Of a DNA stretch of 64,000 nucleotides, positions 25,031 through 33,015 are shown piece after piece. The position numbers and the translations under genes are program-made. Source of the DNA: Pantoea sp. alder81 (GTDB lineage Bacteria > Pseudomonadota > Gammaproteobacteria > Enterobacterales > Enterobacteriaceae). The stretch's first letter is position 1, and each line of letters begins with the position of its first letter. Below the pieces are notes generated by a model. It ran no database searches, was not told the origin of the DNA, and saw only the letters and a list, made by a program, of their open reading frames with translations. Location of the stretch: NCBI RefSeq assembly GCF_020179835.1, contig NZ_JAIUDA010000004.1, forward strand, positions 1-64,000. The letters are read 5' to 3'.

Positions 25031-25098
25031 GGAATAAATAGAGTTGGAGTATTCCGGGAACCGGAAGAGATATACGGATACACAGACAGCGCTGTCTG
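25031..25098 (-). promoter_or_regulatory. Structured leader of the amide importer operon
   Basis: In minus-strand RNA, CAGACAGCGCTGTCTG (25098-25083) is a perfect palindrome that can fold with loop AGCGCU. TTCCGG-TTC-CCGGAA (25066-25052) forms a second hairpin. The GGAA of the second can instead pair in GGAATA (25055-25050) with TATTCC (25036-25031), so the two folds exclude each other. ANTAR proteins bind pairs of hairpins whose hexaloops carry A1 and G4. The first loop can be drawn that way; the second cannot. No U-run terminator is seen. Confidence 0.35.
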
Positions 25099-25451
25099 CA
25101 TTAATGCGAGAAAAGGGCCACAACATTGGGGCACGTTTTTAGATTAGCAATAAGCGGGCCAAAACCTTCATGTTCGTTGAAATTAATCTTATTCCCTGCC
25201 AGCAGAAGCGACCTCAACGAAAATTATTAACGCATTTAATCCTGACTAACATTAATTAACTCCAGTTACCTGGCCTTAATGCACTTAATTAAAGCAATCA
25301 GCACCATCAAGGTGCACTTAAATCTTTTAACACTGCGCTGTCCGCTCAAACACAGCGAATGGCAGCATTAACAAAGATGTAATTACCAGAAGCGTTAACG
25401 TCATTCACACACTCATTCATCTCATCAGTAAAAATCTATTCAGGAGCCATT
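25099..25451. promoter_or_regulatory. AT-rich control region of the nitrile hydratase operon
   Basis: No gene is visible here. The stretch is markedly AT-rich with many TTAA steps. It contains two small hairpins: GCACC-ATCAA-GGTGC around 25300-25315, and CGCTGT...ACAGCG around 25337-25358. AGGAGCC at 25442-25448 is the ribosome site of the hydratase alpha gene. Promoters for both divergent operons must lie within 25008-25451, but none stands out clearly. Confidence 0.4.
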
Positions 25452-26036
25452 ATGTCGGACCATTCGGTATTACCTTCCGATGCCGCGTTAAAGATTCGTG
25501 CTATCCAATCCCTGCTGTCAGAAAAGGGATTTCTGAGTCAGGAGGTCACTGACACCATCGTGGATTATTTCGAAACTAAGGTCGGCCCACGAAATGGCGC
25601 GCAGGTGGTGGCGAAAGCCTGGTGCGATCCCGCCTTTAAAGCCCGCTTACTGGAAAATGGTCGCGAGGCGGTGAATGAACTTGGCTTCTCGGGCTTCGAA
25701 GCCGCCACCCTGCACGTGCTGGAGAATACCGACAGCGTGCACAACGTGGTGGTGTGCACGCTTTGCTCCTGCTATCCGTGGCCGGTGCTGGGCTTGCCGC
25801 CCATCTGGTTTAAATCGACACCTTATCGTTCACGTGTGGTGATCGATCCCCGTGGCGTATTAGCGGAATTTGGCACTGAAATCCCGGCCAATAAGGAGAT
25901 TCGCGTTTGGGACAGCAATGCCGAAATCCGTTACTTCGTGCTGCCACAACCCCCTGCAGACAGCGAAAGCAAGAGTGAAAGCGAACTGGCCGCCTTGGTC
26001 ACGCGCGACTCCATGATTGGCACACGCACGCTTTGA
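25452..26036 (+). CDS. nthA: Nitrile hydratase alpha subunit, cobalt type
   Basis: Hydrates nitriles to amides. The 194-residue protein has the metal-binding claw VCTLCSCY at residues 101-108 (Cys102, Cys105, Ser106, Cys107). Cys105 and Cys107 are the residues oxidised to sulfinate and sulfenate in this family. Threonine in CTLCSC marks the cobalt class; iron enzymes have CSLCSC. Further family blocks are [18 protein letters not shown] and [15 protein letters not shown]. It is the first gene of a five-gene operon with two half-beta genes, an activator and a cobalt permease, all agreeing with cobalt use. Confidence 0.95.
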   Translation: MSDHSVLPSDAALKIRAIQSLLSEKGFLSQEVTDTIVDYFETKVGPRNGAQVVAKAWCDPAFKARLLENGREAVNELGFSGFEAATLHVLENTDSVHNVVVCTLCSCYPWPVLGLPPIWFKSTPYRSRVVIDPRGVLAEFGTEIPANKEIRVWDSNAEIRYFVLPQPPADSESKSESELAALVTRDSMIGTRTL

Positions 26037-26049
26037 GCGGAGAAATACC

Positions 26050-26352
26050 ATGAATAATATCCACGACTGCGGCGGTATGCAGAATTTAGGTCCGATCGAG
26101 ATTGAAGCCAATGAACCTTATTTTCACAGCCAGTGGGAAAAAGATATTTTCGCCACCACGCTGGTGTTCTTTATGAGCGGAAAAATCGTGCTGGATGATT
26201 TCCGTTTTGAAATCGAGAAAATGTCCGTAACGGAATATTTGCAATCCAGTTATTACGAGCACTGGTTATTTGCCATTGAGCAGTTGATGTGTAAAACCGG
26301 CGTTTTCACCGAACAAGAGTTGCAGCAGCGTCTCACTGAACTCTCCGCCTGA
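26050..26352 (+). CDS. Nitrile hydratase beta subunit, N-terminal half as a separate gene
   Basis: A 100-residue protein matching the start of nitrile hydratase beta chains: MNNIHDCGGMQNLGPI, then FHSQWEKDIFATTL and SSYYEHWLFAIEQLM. Ordinary beta subunits are about 220-235 residues, and this ends at the point where the C-terminal SH3-like domain would begin. The next gene supplies that domain. ATG at 26050 follows GGAG; an in-frame GTG further upstream lies inside the alpha gene. Split-beta, three-subunit nitrile hydratases and the related thiocyanate hydrolase are known, so this is probably a natural three-subunit enzyme rather than a broken gene. Confidence 0.9.
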   Translation: MNNIHDCGGMQNLGPIEIEANEPYFHSQWEKDIFATTLVFFMSGKIVLDDFRFEIEKMSVTEYLQSSYYEHWLFAIEQLMCKTGVFTEQELQQRLTELSA

Positions 26353-26361
26353 GGACACAAC

Positions 26362-26730
26362 ATGAATACTTATTCACCGCAGGGCTACCTGGATTTAATT
26401 ACCACGCCGCCCAATTACCATCGTGAGGTTGAGGTCGCACCGCAATATCAGCCGGGTGACAGCATTATTACGCACAATTTAAACCCGCTGAGTCATACAC
26501 GCCTGCCGCGCTATGCGCGCGGTAAAAAAGGCGTGATTGTTGCCAACTACGGTGCCTGCGTATTCCCCGATGCGCTGGTCGCGGAGCAACAAGAGAAACC
26601 GCAGTACGTCTATCTGGTGAAATTCACCGCTGCCGAGTTGTGGGGAGAGAATAGCGAAAATTTCAGCGTCCACCTGAGCGTCTGGTCCGACTATATTCAG
26701 GGCAAAAGTGAGGATGCTGCGCATGGATGA
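26362..26730 (+). CDS. Nitrile hydratase beta subunit, C-terminal half as a separate gene
   Basis: A 122-residue protein with the SH3-like end of beta chains: FQ-type lead VEVAPQYQPGDSIITHNLNP, then HTRLPRYARGKKGVIVANYGACVFPD and YLVKFTAAELWGE. The arginines in HTRLPRYARG contact the oxidised cysteines of the alpha claw in known structures. It has its own start nine bases after the N-terminal half, with a ribosome site GAGG, and overlaps the activator gene by eight bases. The reading frame differs from that of the N-terminal half, and both ends look clean, so this is a gene split and not a sequencing frameshift. Confidence 0.9.
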   Translation: MNTYSPQGYLDLITTPPNYHREVEVAPQYQPGDSIITHNLNPLSHTRLPRYARGKKGVIVANYGACVFPDALVAEQQEKPQYVYLVKFTAAELWGENSENFSVHLSVWSDYIQGKSEDAAHG

Positions 26731-27193
26731 GTTAAACGCGATTATTGCTCAGGTAAACGAAGCCGATCCCGCCTTTGCACAACCCTGGGAAGCCGATGCG
26801 TTTGTCATCGCGGTGGCCCTGTCACAACGCGGCTATTTTAGCTGGCCCCAATGGGTGGAGCAATTTGCCCAGGAGATTCGCGACTTCCCGCAGCGTAGCG
26901 ATGAAAGCGCCCACACCGCCTACTATCGCCAATGGCTGAGATGTCTGGAAAAAATCCTGTCACAACATCATTTGATTCCGATGTCCGAACTGCTGATTCG
27001 TGAAGAGCAGTGGCGTCAGGCTTTCCTCAACACGCCACACGGCAGCCCGGTGGATCTCGCCGCCGCCAGCTGTCCGCCCGACCACCCGCATGATCATGGC
27101 CATCATCATCATCATCACGACCATCACCACCATGATCATCACGACTCGCAGCCGCTGATCCAGCCGCTGCGCGTCTTTGCCGCTGTCGGGTAA
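26723..27193 (+). CDS. Nitrile hydratase activator with a histidine-rich tail
   Basis: A 156-residue relative of the beta N-terminal half (FAQPWEADAFVIAVALSQRGYFSWPQWVEQF). This is the P14K-type accessory family that helps load cobalt and mature the alpha subunit. Its unusual part is the C-terminal tail, residues 121-140, with 15 histidines and three aspartates, in the style of UreE or HypB nickel-storage tails. A metallochaperone that holds cobalt for insertion is the natural reading. GAGG lies ten bases before the ATG at 26723, and the start overlaps the previous stop codon by eight bases. In-frame GTG (26708) and ATG (26714) starts are possible alternatives. Confidence 0.85.
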   Translation: MDELNAIIAQVNEADPAFAQPWEADAFVIAVALSQRGYFSWPQWVEQFAQEIRDFPQRSDESAHTAYYRQWLRCLEKILSQHHLIPMSELLIREEQWRQAFLNTPHGSPVDLAAASCPPDHPHDHGHHHHHHDHHHHDHHDSQPLIQPLRVFAAVG

Positions 27194-27208
27194 TTCTCAG
27201 GAGCATTT

Positions 27209-28195
27209 ATGAAGGTGCTGAGTCATAAGCAAAAAGGCGCGGCGGTGATTGGTAGCGCCGTGCTGTTTAATTTGCTGGTCATCGGCACGGCGTTGGTGAC
27301 GTTTCAGCATTCACCCGCCGCGCTCAGTGTCGCGCTGTTGGCCTATCTGTTTGGTTTGCGCCACGCCGTTGATGCCGATCATATCGCCGCCATTGATAAT
27401 GCCACGCGCAAGCTGAGCAATGAGGGCAAGAGCCCATTTACCGCAGGTATGTGGTTCTCACTCGGCCACGCTTCTGTGGTGCTGATCGCCTGCCTGATAT
27501 TCGCTTTGACCACGCACCCCTTGCAGCAGATGTTTCCCGGCGTGAAAGAGGTTGGCGGTATGATCAGCACACTGATTTCCGGTGCTTTCCTGCTGCTGCT
27601 CGCCTGGGCTAACTCCCGAACTTTGTGGCAATCTTTTCGCCAACGTCAGCGGTTGCTGCGTGGCGATACAACGCTGCTCCCGCAGGAGAGCCATCACCAT
27701 GGTGTGTTGACCCGTTTGTGCGCGCCACTGTTTCGCATGGTGAGCAAAAGCCATCATCTGTTCCTGATTGGCTTCCTGTTCGGCATTGGCTTTGATACCG
27801 CCACCGAAGTGGCGATTTTCGGCATGTCCGCCAACCATGCCGCAGGTGGCGAGGCGATGTTGCACATCATGCTGATGCCGCTTTTATTCACGGCGGGCAT
27901 GATGCTGATCGATACCACTGATGGCGTCATGATGTTGAAACTGTATCGCTGGTCGCAATTCGATCCGTTGCGCAGCCTCAACTACACCCTCGCCATTTCA
28001 TCACTCTCGATTGTGGTAGCGTTTGCGATTGGCTGTTATGAGGTATCGACAGTGCTTCAGCTCACCACACTGCTCTCCCCGGCGCTGGATGGCGTGATGG
28101 AAGCCGTCATCAGTCAGATGGGTTGGGTGCTGATTGTGACGTCCATTGGTGTATGGCTGCTGTTTTCACAGCGGGCCAGGCGTCGGGCGCTGTAA
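27209..28195 (+). CDS. NiCoT-family cobalt/nickel permease (NhlF/HoxN-like)
   Basis: A 328-residue inner-membrane protein with about eight hydrophobic segments. The NiCoT signature is RHAVDADHIAAIDN at residues 51-64 (His52, Asp57, His58). The second and third family motifs, LGHASVVLIA and GFDTATEVAIF, are present. A histidine-containing loop (QESHHHGVL) lies between them. Last gene of the hydratase operon, 15 bases after the activator, with AGGAGC before its ATG. As in Rhodococcus NhlF, it should supply cobalt to the nitrile hydratase. Confidence 0.92.
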   Translation: MKVLSHKQKGAAVIGSAVLFNLLVIGTALVTFQHSPAALSVALLAYLFGLRHAVDADHIAAIDNATRKLSNEGKSPFTAGMWFSLGHASVVLIACLIFALTTHPLQQMFPGVKEVGGMISTLISGAFLLLLAWANSRTLWQSFRQRQRLLRGDTTLLPQESHHHGVLTRLCAPLFRMVSKSHHLFLIGFLFGIGFDTATEVAIFGMSANHAAGGEAMLHIMLMPLLFTAGMMLIDTTDGVMMLKLYRWSQFDPLRSLNYTLAISSLSIVVAFAIGCYEVSTVLQLTTLLSPALDGVMEAVISQMGWVLIVTSIGVWLLFSQRARRRAL

Positions 28196-28202
28196 GTACA
28201 AT

Positions 28203-28219
28203 GGCGGCCGTGTGCCGCC
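28203..28219 (+). terminator. Stem-loop ending the nitrile hydratase operon
   Basis: GGCGGC (28203-28208), loop CGTGT, GCCGCC (28214-28219), then CTGTTTAT, seven bases past the cobalt permease stop codon. Confidence 0.75.
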
Positions 28220-28326
28220 CTGTTTATAGAATCTGCTCATGTAAAATCCCCTCTGCGTTAGTAAACATCCTGTTAAAGAAGCCTTTCCCGAAACATGCCA
28301 CCAAAAGTTAAATCCACCATTGAAAT

Positions 28327-28341
28327 TAAGAATCATTCTCA
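28327..28341 (+). promoter_or_regulatory. Fur box of the siderophore receptor gene
   Basis: TAAGAATCATTCTCA contains the palindrome AGAATCATTCT and matches the Fur 7-1-7 consensus at 12 of 15 positions. It lies about 50 bases before the receptor start, so iron should repress the gene. Confidence 0.65.
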
Positions 28342-28389
28342 ATAAGGTGTTTTCTCTTTTTTACTCTTACAAGGAAGTGGTTGAATATC

Positions 28390-30681
28390 ATGGCAAAGCA
28401 TATTTATGCTCGCTCGCTGCTCAGTATCGTTATTGCAGCAGCATTACAGATTCCAGCTGTTCAGGCCGATGACAACACGATAAAAGACAGCCAAACCGCA
28501 GAAAAATCACAGCAGAAACCACTGGCGATTTCCGATAAGAAAAGCAGTACGGAAAATACCCTGGTGGTGACAGCCAGAGAACAGACTCTTCAGGCGCCAG
28601 GCGTCTCCACCATCGACAGCGAAGCCATCAAAAAGCACCCTATCCAGCGCGATGTGGCCGAAATCATCCGCACTCAGCCCGGCGTCAATCTCACCGGCAA
28701 TTCCAATAGCGGCCAGCGCGGCAATAACCGTCAAATCGACATTCGTGGTATGGGCCCGGAAAACACCCTGATTCTGATCGATGGCATGCCGGTCAGCAGT
28801 CGCAACTCGGTGCGCTACGGCTGGAGCGATGAGCGTGATACGCGCGGTGATACCAACTGGGTGCCACCCGAAATGATCGACCGCATTGAAGTGATTCGCG
28901 GTCCGGCGGCGGCACTTTACGGTAATGGTGCGATGGGGGGTGTGGTCAATATCATCACCAAACCCACCACCGACGAATGGCATGGCAATTTCAATACCTA
29001 CTTCAATGCGCCGGAACACAAAGATGAAGGCGACACTAAGCGCTATAACGCCAGCCTGAGCGGCGCACTGGCTGATAACCTCACCCTGCGCCTGTACGGT
29101 AACTGGAGTAAAACCCAGGCTGACGCGCAGGACATTAACGAGAGCCATACCACCCCGCGTATTGGGTCTTACGCAGGCAGTTATCCTTCGGGCCGTGAAG
29201 GTTCGATAAACAAAGATATCCACTCTGCCCTGCGCTGGGAGTTTATGCCGCGCCAGGCTCTGGAACTGGATGCCGGCTTTAGCCGTCAGGGCAATTTGTA
29301 CGCCGGAGACACGCAGAACACCAATACTAATGCGCTGGTGCAGAAGTATTACGGCAAAGAGACCAATGTGCTCTATCGCCAGACATTGAGTTTGAAATAC
29401 ACCGGCGCGTGGGATAACGGTGTCACCACCAATAACTACGTGCAGTTTGAAAAAACGCGCAATACCCGACTCAATGAAGGCCTGTCGGGAGGTATCGCCG
29501 GGATTTTCAGCCCATCGAATGAAGGTTTCTCCACCATCTCACTGTATGACACTAATCTGCATTCTGAGGTGAATATTCCGCTGGAAGCATGGGTGAATCA
29601 GACACTGACGCTCGGTGCAGAATTCAATCATCAGGCGATGAAAGATCCCGCGTCAAATATCGAAACCACCACGGCTGGTGGCACGGTCAACGGCATCACC
29701 AGCGATGGACGCAGCCTGTATAGCTCGGCGGATATTTATGGTGTGTATGCCGAAGATAACATTGAACTCACCGACTCAACCCGCCTGACGCCCGGCATCC
29801 GCTTCAATCATCAAAGCATCAGCGGCAGCAACTGGAGCCCCGCGCTCAATCTCTCGCAGGATCTGGGTGACGACTTCACGCTGAAGTTAGGCATCGCACG
29901 CGCCTGGAAAGCCCCGAATCTTTATCAAACCAACCCCAACTATCTGCTGTTCAGTAAAGGCCAGGGGTGCTATGCCAGTTCCAGTTACTGCTATTTGCAG
30001 GGTAATAGTGATTTAAAAGCTGAAACCAGCGTCAACAAAGAGATTGGTATTGAATATCATCATGATGATATTCAGGCCGGACTGACCTGGTATCGCAATG
30101 ATTATCACGACAAAATCGAAGGTGGCTACAGTCCGGTTTATAACAACGGCACGTCGGATGTGTACAAGTGGGAGAACGTGCCGAAAGCCGTGGTTCAGGG
30201 GCTGGAGGGCACGCTGAACTTCCCGATCACTGACTCGGTGAAGATGAACAATAATTTCACTTACATCATTGATAACGAGAATAAAACCACCGGCGATTAT
30301 TTGTCGATCATTCCAAAGTACACCATTAACTCAACGCTGGACTGGCAGGCCACCAACGATCTCTCGGTGCAGGGCACGCTAACCTGGTATGGTCGTCAGA
30401 AACCGAAGAAGCTGAACTATAAAGGGGAAGCGACATCGGGCAGCGAAACCCGCCAGGTTGCTCCGTACGCGCTGGTTGGCATGAGTGCGACTTATAACGT
30501 GACGAAGTATCTGGATGTCACCGCCGGTATCGATAATCTGTTTGATAAACGCCACTTCCGTGAGGGCAACGCCCAGAGCACGGGCAATGCCACCACCGGC
30601 GCCTATCTTTGGGGCGCGGGCGCAAACACTTACAACGAATCAGGACGCACCTACTATATGGAACTGGGGATGCATTTCTGA
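28390..30681 (+). CDS. TonB-dependent catecholate siderophore receptor (FepA/IroN-like)
   Basis: A 763-residue outer-membrane receptor. After the signal peptide (ending PAVQA) comes the TonB box ENTLVVTA and then the plug domain, with IRGMGPENTLILIDGMPV and VIRGPAAALYGNGAMGGVVNIITK. A 22-strand barrel ends in the aromatic YYMELGMHF. Length and plug sequence fit FepA, PfeA and IroN, receptors for ferric enterobactin-like compounds. A Fur box is upstream and an IroE-like esterase gene follows. I chose the ATG at 28390; a TTG at 28381 sits closer to the AAGGAAG ribosome site and is possible. No siderophore synthesis genes are in the window, so the ligand may be taken from neighbours. Confidence 0.9.
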   Translation: MAKHIYARSLLSIVIAAALQIPAVQADDNTIKDSQTAEKSQQKPLAISDKKSSTENTLVVTAREQTLQAPGVSTIDSEAIKKHPIQRDVAEIIRTQPGVNLTGNSNSGQRGNNRQIDIRGMGPENTLILIDGMPVSSRNSVRYGWSDERDTRGDTNWVPPEMIDRIEVIRGPAAALYGNGAMGGVVNIITKPTTDEWHGNFNTYFNAPEHKDEGDTKRYNASLSGALADNLTLRLYGNWSKTQADAQDINESHTTPRIGSYAGSYPSGREGSINKDIHSALRWEFMPRQALELDAGFSRQGNLYAGDTQNTNTNALVQKYYGKETNVLYRQTLSLKYTGAWDNGVTTNNYVQFEKTRNTRLNEGLSGGIAGIFSPSNEGFSTISLYDTNLHSEVNIPLEAWVNQTLTLGAEFNHQAMKDPASNIETTTAGGTVNGITSDGRSLYSSADIYGVYAEDNIELTDSTRLTPGIRFNHQSISGSNWSPALNLSQDLGDDFTLKLGIARAWKAPNLYQTNPNYLLFSKGQGCYASSSYCYLQGNSDLKAETSVNKEIGIEYHHDDIQAGLTWYRNDYHDKIEGGYSPVYNNGTSDVYKWENVPKAVVQGLEGTLNFPITDSVKMNNNFTYIIDNENKTTGDYLSIIPKYTINSTLDWQATNDLSVQGTLTWYGRQKPKKLNYKGEATSGSETRQVAPYALVGMSATYNVTKYLDVTAGIDNLFDKRHFREGNAQSTGNATTGAYLWGAGANTYNESGRTYYMELGMHF

Positions 30682-30689
30682 TGTGAATC

Positions 30690-30715
30690 AGCGGCTATCG
30701 GATCCGATGGCCGCT
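30690..30715 (+). terminator. Rho-independent terminator of the receptor gene
   Basis: AGCGGC at 30690-30695 pairs with GCCGCT at 30710-30715, with the inner ATCGG/CCGAT continuing the stem across one U-G pair. CTATTTTAG follows. It lies eight bases past the receptor stop codon. Confidence 0.85.
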
Positions 30716-30723
30716 CTATTTTA

Positions 30724-30745
30724 GGGTGCATCATGATGCGCACCC
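30724..30745. other. Second stem-loop before the esterase gene
   Basis: GGGTGC (30724-30729) pairs with GCACCC (30740-30745), with the palindrome ATCATGAT in the loop. It may be a back-up terminator, or may protect the esterase transcript. Confidence 0.5.
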
Positions 30746-30769
30746 ATCAACCAGAGTATCGGAATTTCA

Positions 30770-31669
30770 ATGCTTTATAGATTTCCAGCAATAAATCGTC
30801 CCCTTAGCCTGCTGCTGTTGTTGCTCAGCAGTGTCACCACCAGCGTTGTTGCACGCCCGAATATGACGCCGCTCGGCCCGAATATCGCCGACAAAAGCTC
30901 CGCTTATTACCACTTCTCCATCAGCGAATATGACTCGGCAGATGGCCAGCGGCATTACAAAGTTTGGACTGCTGTGCCAGATAAAGCGCCTCCGCCATCT
31001 GGCTACCCGATGATCACGATGCTGGATGGCAACGCGGTTATGGACAAGCTGACCGATCCTCTGCTGCAAAAAATGTCAGCGGGCAACCCTCCGGTCTTAG
31101 TGGTGGTCGGGTATCAAACCACCCTGCCGTTTGAGGTGAACGCACGCACCTTCGATTACACCCCGCCTGACAAAGAGCATGGCGAGGCAGGATACACCTT
31201 TAGCCGCGGTCGCAAGGGCGGCGGCAGCATCGCATTCCGCACTTTGCTTGAGCAGCGTATCGTCCCAGCAGCGGGGAAAGGTTTGCGTATTAATCAACAA
31301 CAACGCGCGCTGTGGGGGCACTCCTACGGCGGATTGTTTGTGCTCGACAGCTATCTCTCCTCTCAGCTGTTTACGCGCTATTTCGCTGCCAGTCCATCGG
31401 TCGGCCAGGGATTCAACTCTCTGTTGAGTGAGATGCAGAACCGTAAACCCAGTGATAAGCAGATCACCCTGATGGAAGGCAATGGCGACCGCCGCAGCGA
31501 CAGCAACACGGCGGAACCTGAAGTATTGCGCGCAGTGCGTACCACGATCAAAGGTATGGCGGAGAATGGCGCGGCTGCGCGCTATCAACTTTATCCGGGA
31601 CTTTCCCACGGACAAATGTTTGGTGCATCAATGGAAGAGGCGCTGCTGGAAATGTCGCAGGTAAAATAG
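30770..31669 (+). CDS. Periplasmic siderophore esterase (IroE-like)
   Basis: A 299-residue alpha/beta hydrolase with an N-terminal export signal (PLSLLLLLLSSVTTSVVA). The nucleophile is Ser185 in WGHSYGGLFVLD, and His280 (LSHGQMF) is the likely base. IroE and Fes share this GHSYGG core. IroE acts in the periplasm on enterobactin/salmochelin trilactones and is encoded beside iroN in Salmonella, as here. It likely linearises or opens the siderophore taken up by the upstream receptor. A terminator separates the two genes, and no Fur box is evident directly in front of this one. Confidence 0.8.
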   Translation: MLYRFPAINRPLSLLLLLLSSVTTSVVARPNMTPLGPNIADKSSAYYHFSISEYDSADGQRHYKVWTAVPDKAPPPSGYPMITMLDGNAVMDKLTDPLLQKMSAGNPPVLVVVGYQTTLPFEVNARTFDYTPPDKEHGEAGYTFSRGRKGGGSIAFRTLLEQRIVPAAGKGLRINQQQRALWGHSYGGLFVLDSYLSSQLFTRYFAASPSVGQGFNSLLSEMQNRKPSDKQITLMEGNGDRRSDSNTAEPEVLRAVRTTIKGMAENGAAARYQLYPGLSHGQMFGASMEEALLEMSQVK

Positions 31670-31677
31670 CGTGGTGA

Positions 31678-31703
31678 AGTGGGCGCATCTGGGTGCGCCC
31701 ACT
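31678..31703. terminator. Bidirectional terminator
   Basis: AGTGGGCGCA (31678-31687), loop TCTGGG, TGCGCCCACT (31694-31703) form a perfect ten-pair stem between the convergent esterase and lactonase genes. U-runs are short on both sides. Confidence 0.75.
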
Positions 31704-31710
31704 GAATGGC

Positions 31711-32913
31711 TTAATTAAAGAACTTTATATCCGTGGGCGTGGATACTTTTGCTGCATCGCCCGCCGCTTTCAGCTCACCGCTGTTCTCATCGAAATGGAA
31801 CAGGGAAATATTGTTGGTGAACACGTTAGTGACATAGAGATATTTCCCGCTGGCATCAAATGAAAACGCCCGCGGTTCAATGCCGTTGGCTTTATAACTC
31901 ACCGGCTTGCCTAATTGACCATCCGCCTCAATTTTAAACACCAGCAGCTTATTATCCGAACCGCGATTCGCCGCAATCACATATTTACCGTTTGGGCTGA
32001 GAATAATTCCGCCGCCGCCACGGTATTCCGCGCTGTTATTTTCACCGTTCAGCTTCACGGTGGCAGTGCGATCGAGATGATCGTCTTTCACCGCAAATAC
32101 CGCTATCTCACCGGCCATTTCTGTCGTGACATACGCATGTTTACCATCTGGTGAGAACACCATATGACGCGGGCCAGAACCCGCGGTAAAGGTCACGTCG
32201 CGCGCGCTATCCGCTTCCAGTGGCTGTGCTTTGCTGGCGTGATAACGATAGGCATGCAGCTTGTCACCGCCCAGATCGGCCGCGTACAGATACTTACCGT
32301 CGTGGGTAAAGGTGGTCGAGTGTGCATGACCGCCATCCTGACGCCCTTTCACCGCGCCCGTACCATGGTCAAAGGCAAAGTGCTGCACCTGCTCACCCAG
32401 TTTACCGTCGTGATGAATCGGGAACACCGACACGCCCGCGCCGCCTTTCGCCACCGAGTAGTTAGCGACAAACAGGAATTTCCCGTCCGGGCTGATGGTG
32501 GCGTGCGTCGGCTGTTGCCCATGGCTATCAACCACATTCAGTACCTTTACCTGACCGTTTTTATCAACGGACAGTGCGGTGACAGACCCGGCATTTTCTT
32601 CATTGGTGGTGTAGGCAAAACGTCCATCGTGGGATTTTACAATCCATGACGGGCTTTTCATTTTGATCACATCAAGTGGCGTTAAGGTGCCGTCAGCATT
32701 CACCTTAAGACGATATAAACCTTCGCTTGGATGTTCAGGTTTTTGCTCTAAGGGTGCATCGGGAATCGATGTCCAGGTGCCCACTAGTGCTGTTTGATGA
32801 TGTTCCGCGGCATTTGCCATAGCGCTCCCCGCCAGTGTAAAAACAGCTACGGATAATGCCATGGTTATGTTTGCTGCTAAACCGCTGATCACGGCTTTTT
32901 TATTTCTATTCAT
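31711..32913 (-). CDS. Exported lactonase-family seven-bladed propeller protein
   Basis: A 400-residue protein with a Sec signal peptide ending MANA/AEHH. The mature part repeats the blade pattern SPDGKFLFVANYS, THDGKYLYAADLG, SPDGKHAYVTTEM, SPNGKYVIAANRG and DASGKYLYVTNVF. This is the 6-phosphogluconolactonase (YbhE/Pgl) type propeller. Export makes a role in the pentose phosphate pathway unlikely; periplasmic members may cleave sugar lactones made by periplasmic dehydrogenases, or bind ligands. It is monocistronic and convergent with the siderophore esterase. Confidence 0.83.
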   Translation of the reverse strand: MNRNKKAVISGLAANITMALSVAVFTLAGSAMANAAEHHQTALVGTWTSIPDAPLEQKPEHPSEGLYRLKVNADGTLTPLDVIKMKSPSWIVKSHDGRFAYTTNEENAGSVTALSVDKNGQVKVLNVVDSHGQQPTHATISPDGKFLFVANYSVAKGGAGVSVFPIHHDGKLGEQVQHFAFDHGTGAVKGRQDGGHAHSTTFTHDGKYLYAADLGGDKLHAYRYHASKAQPLEADSARDVTFTAGSGPRHMVFSPDGKHAYVTTEMAGEIAVFAVKDDHLDRTATVKLNGENNSAEYRGGGGIILSPNGKYVIAANRGSDNKLLVFKIEADGQLGKPVSYKANGIEPRAFSFDASGKYLYVTNVFTNNISLFHFDENSGELKAAGDAAKVSTPTDIKFFN

Positions 32914-33015
32914 TTTAGTACCCCACCATAATCGGAATGTTTAACGACTATAGTGGGATTAAATTGAATAGCGCCCGGCCAGGGTGACCGGGTTCACAAT
33001 ATAGCAGATTAGTTT

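Noticed and set aside
27194..27208. Cobalamin or NiCo riboswitch before the cobalt permease gene
   Set aside because: Only 15 bases separate it from the activator gene, and they hold just a ribosome site.
28507..29223. Long open frame on the minus strand opposite the siderophore receptor gene
   Set aside because: It has no ribosome site or recognisable domain and is explained by the codon use of the receptor gene. Similar antisense frames opposite the MetQ-like and NtaA-like genes were set aside for the same reason.
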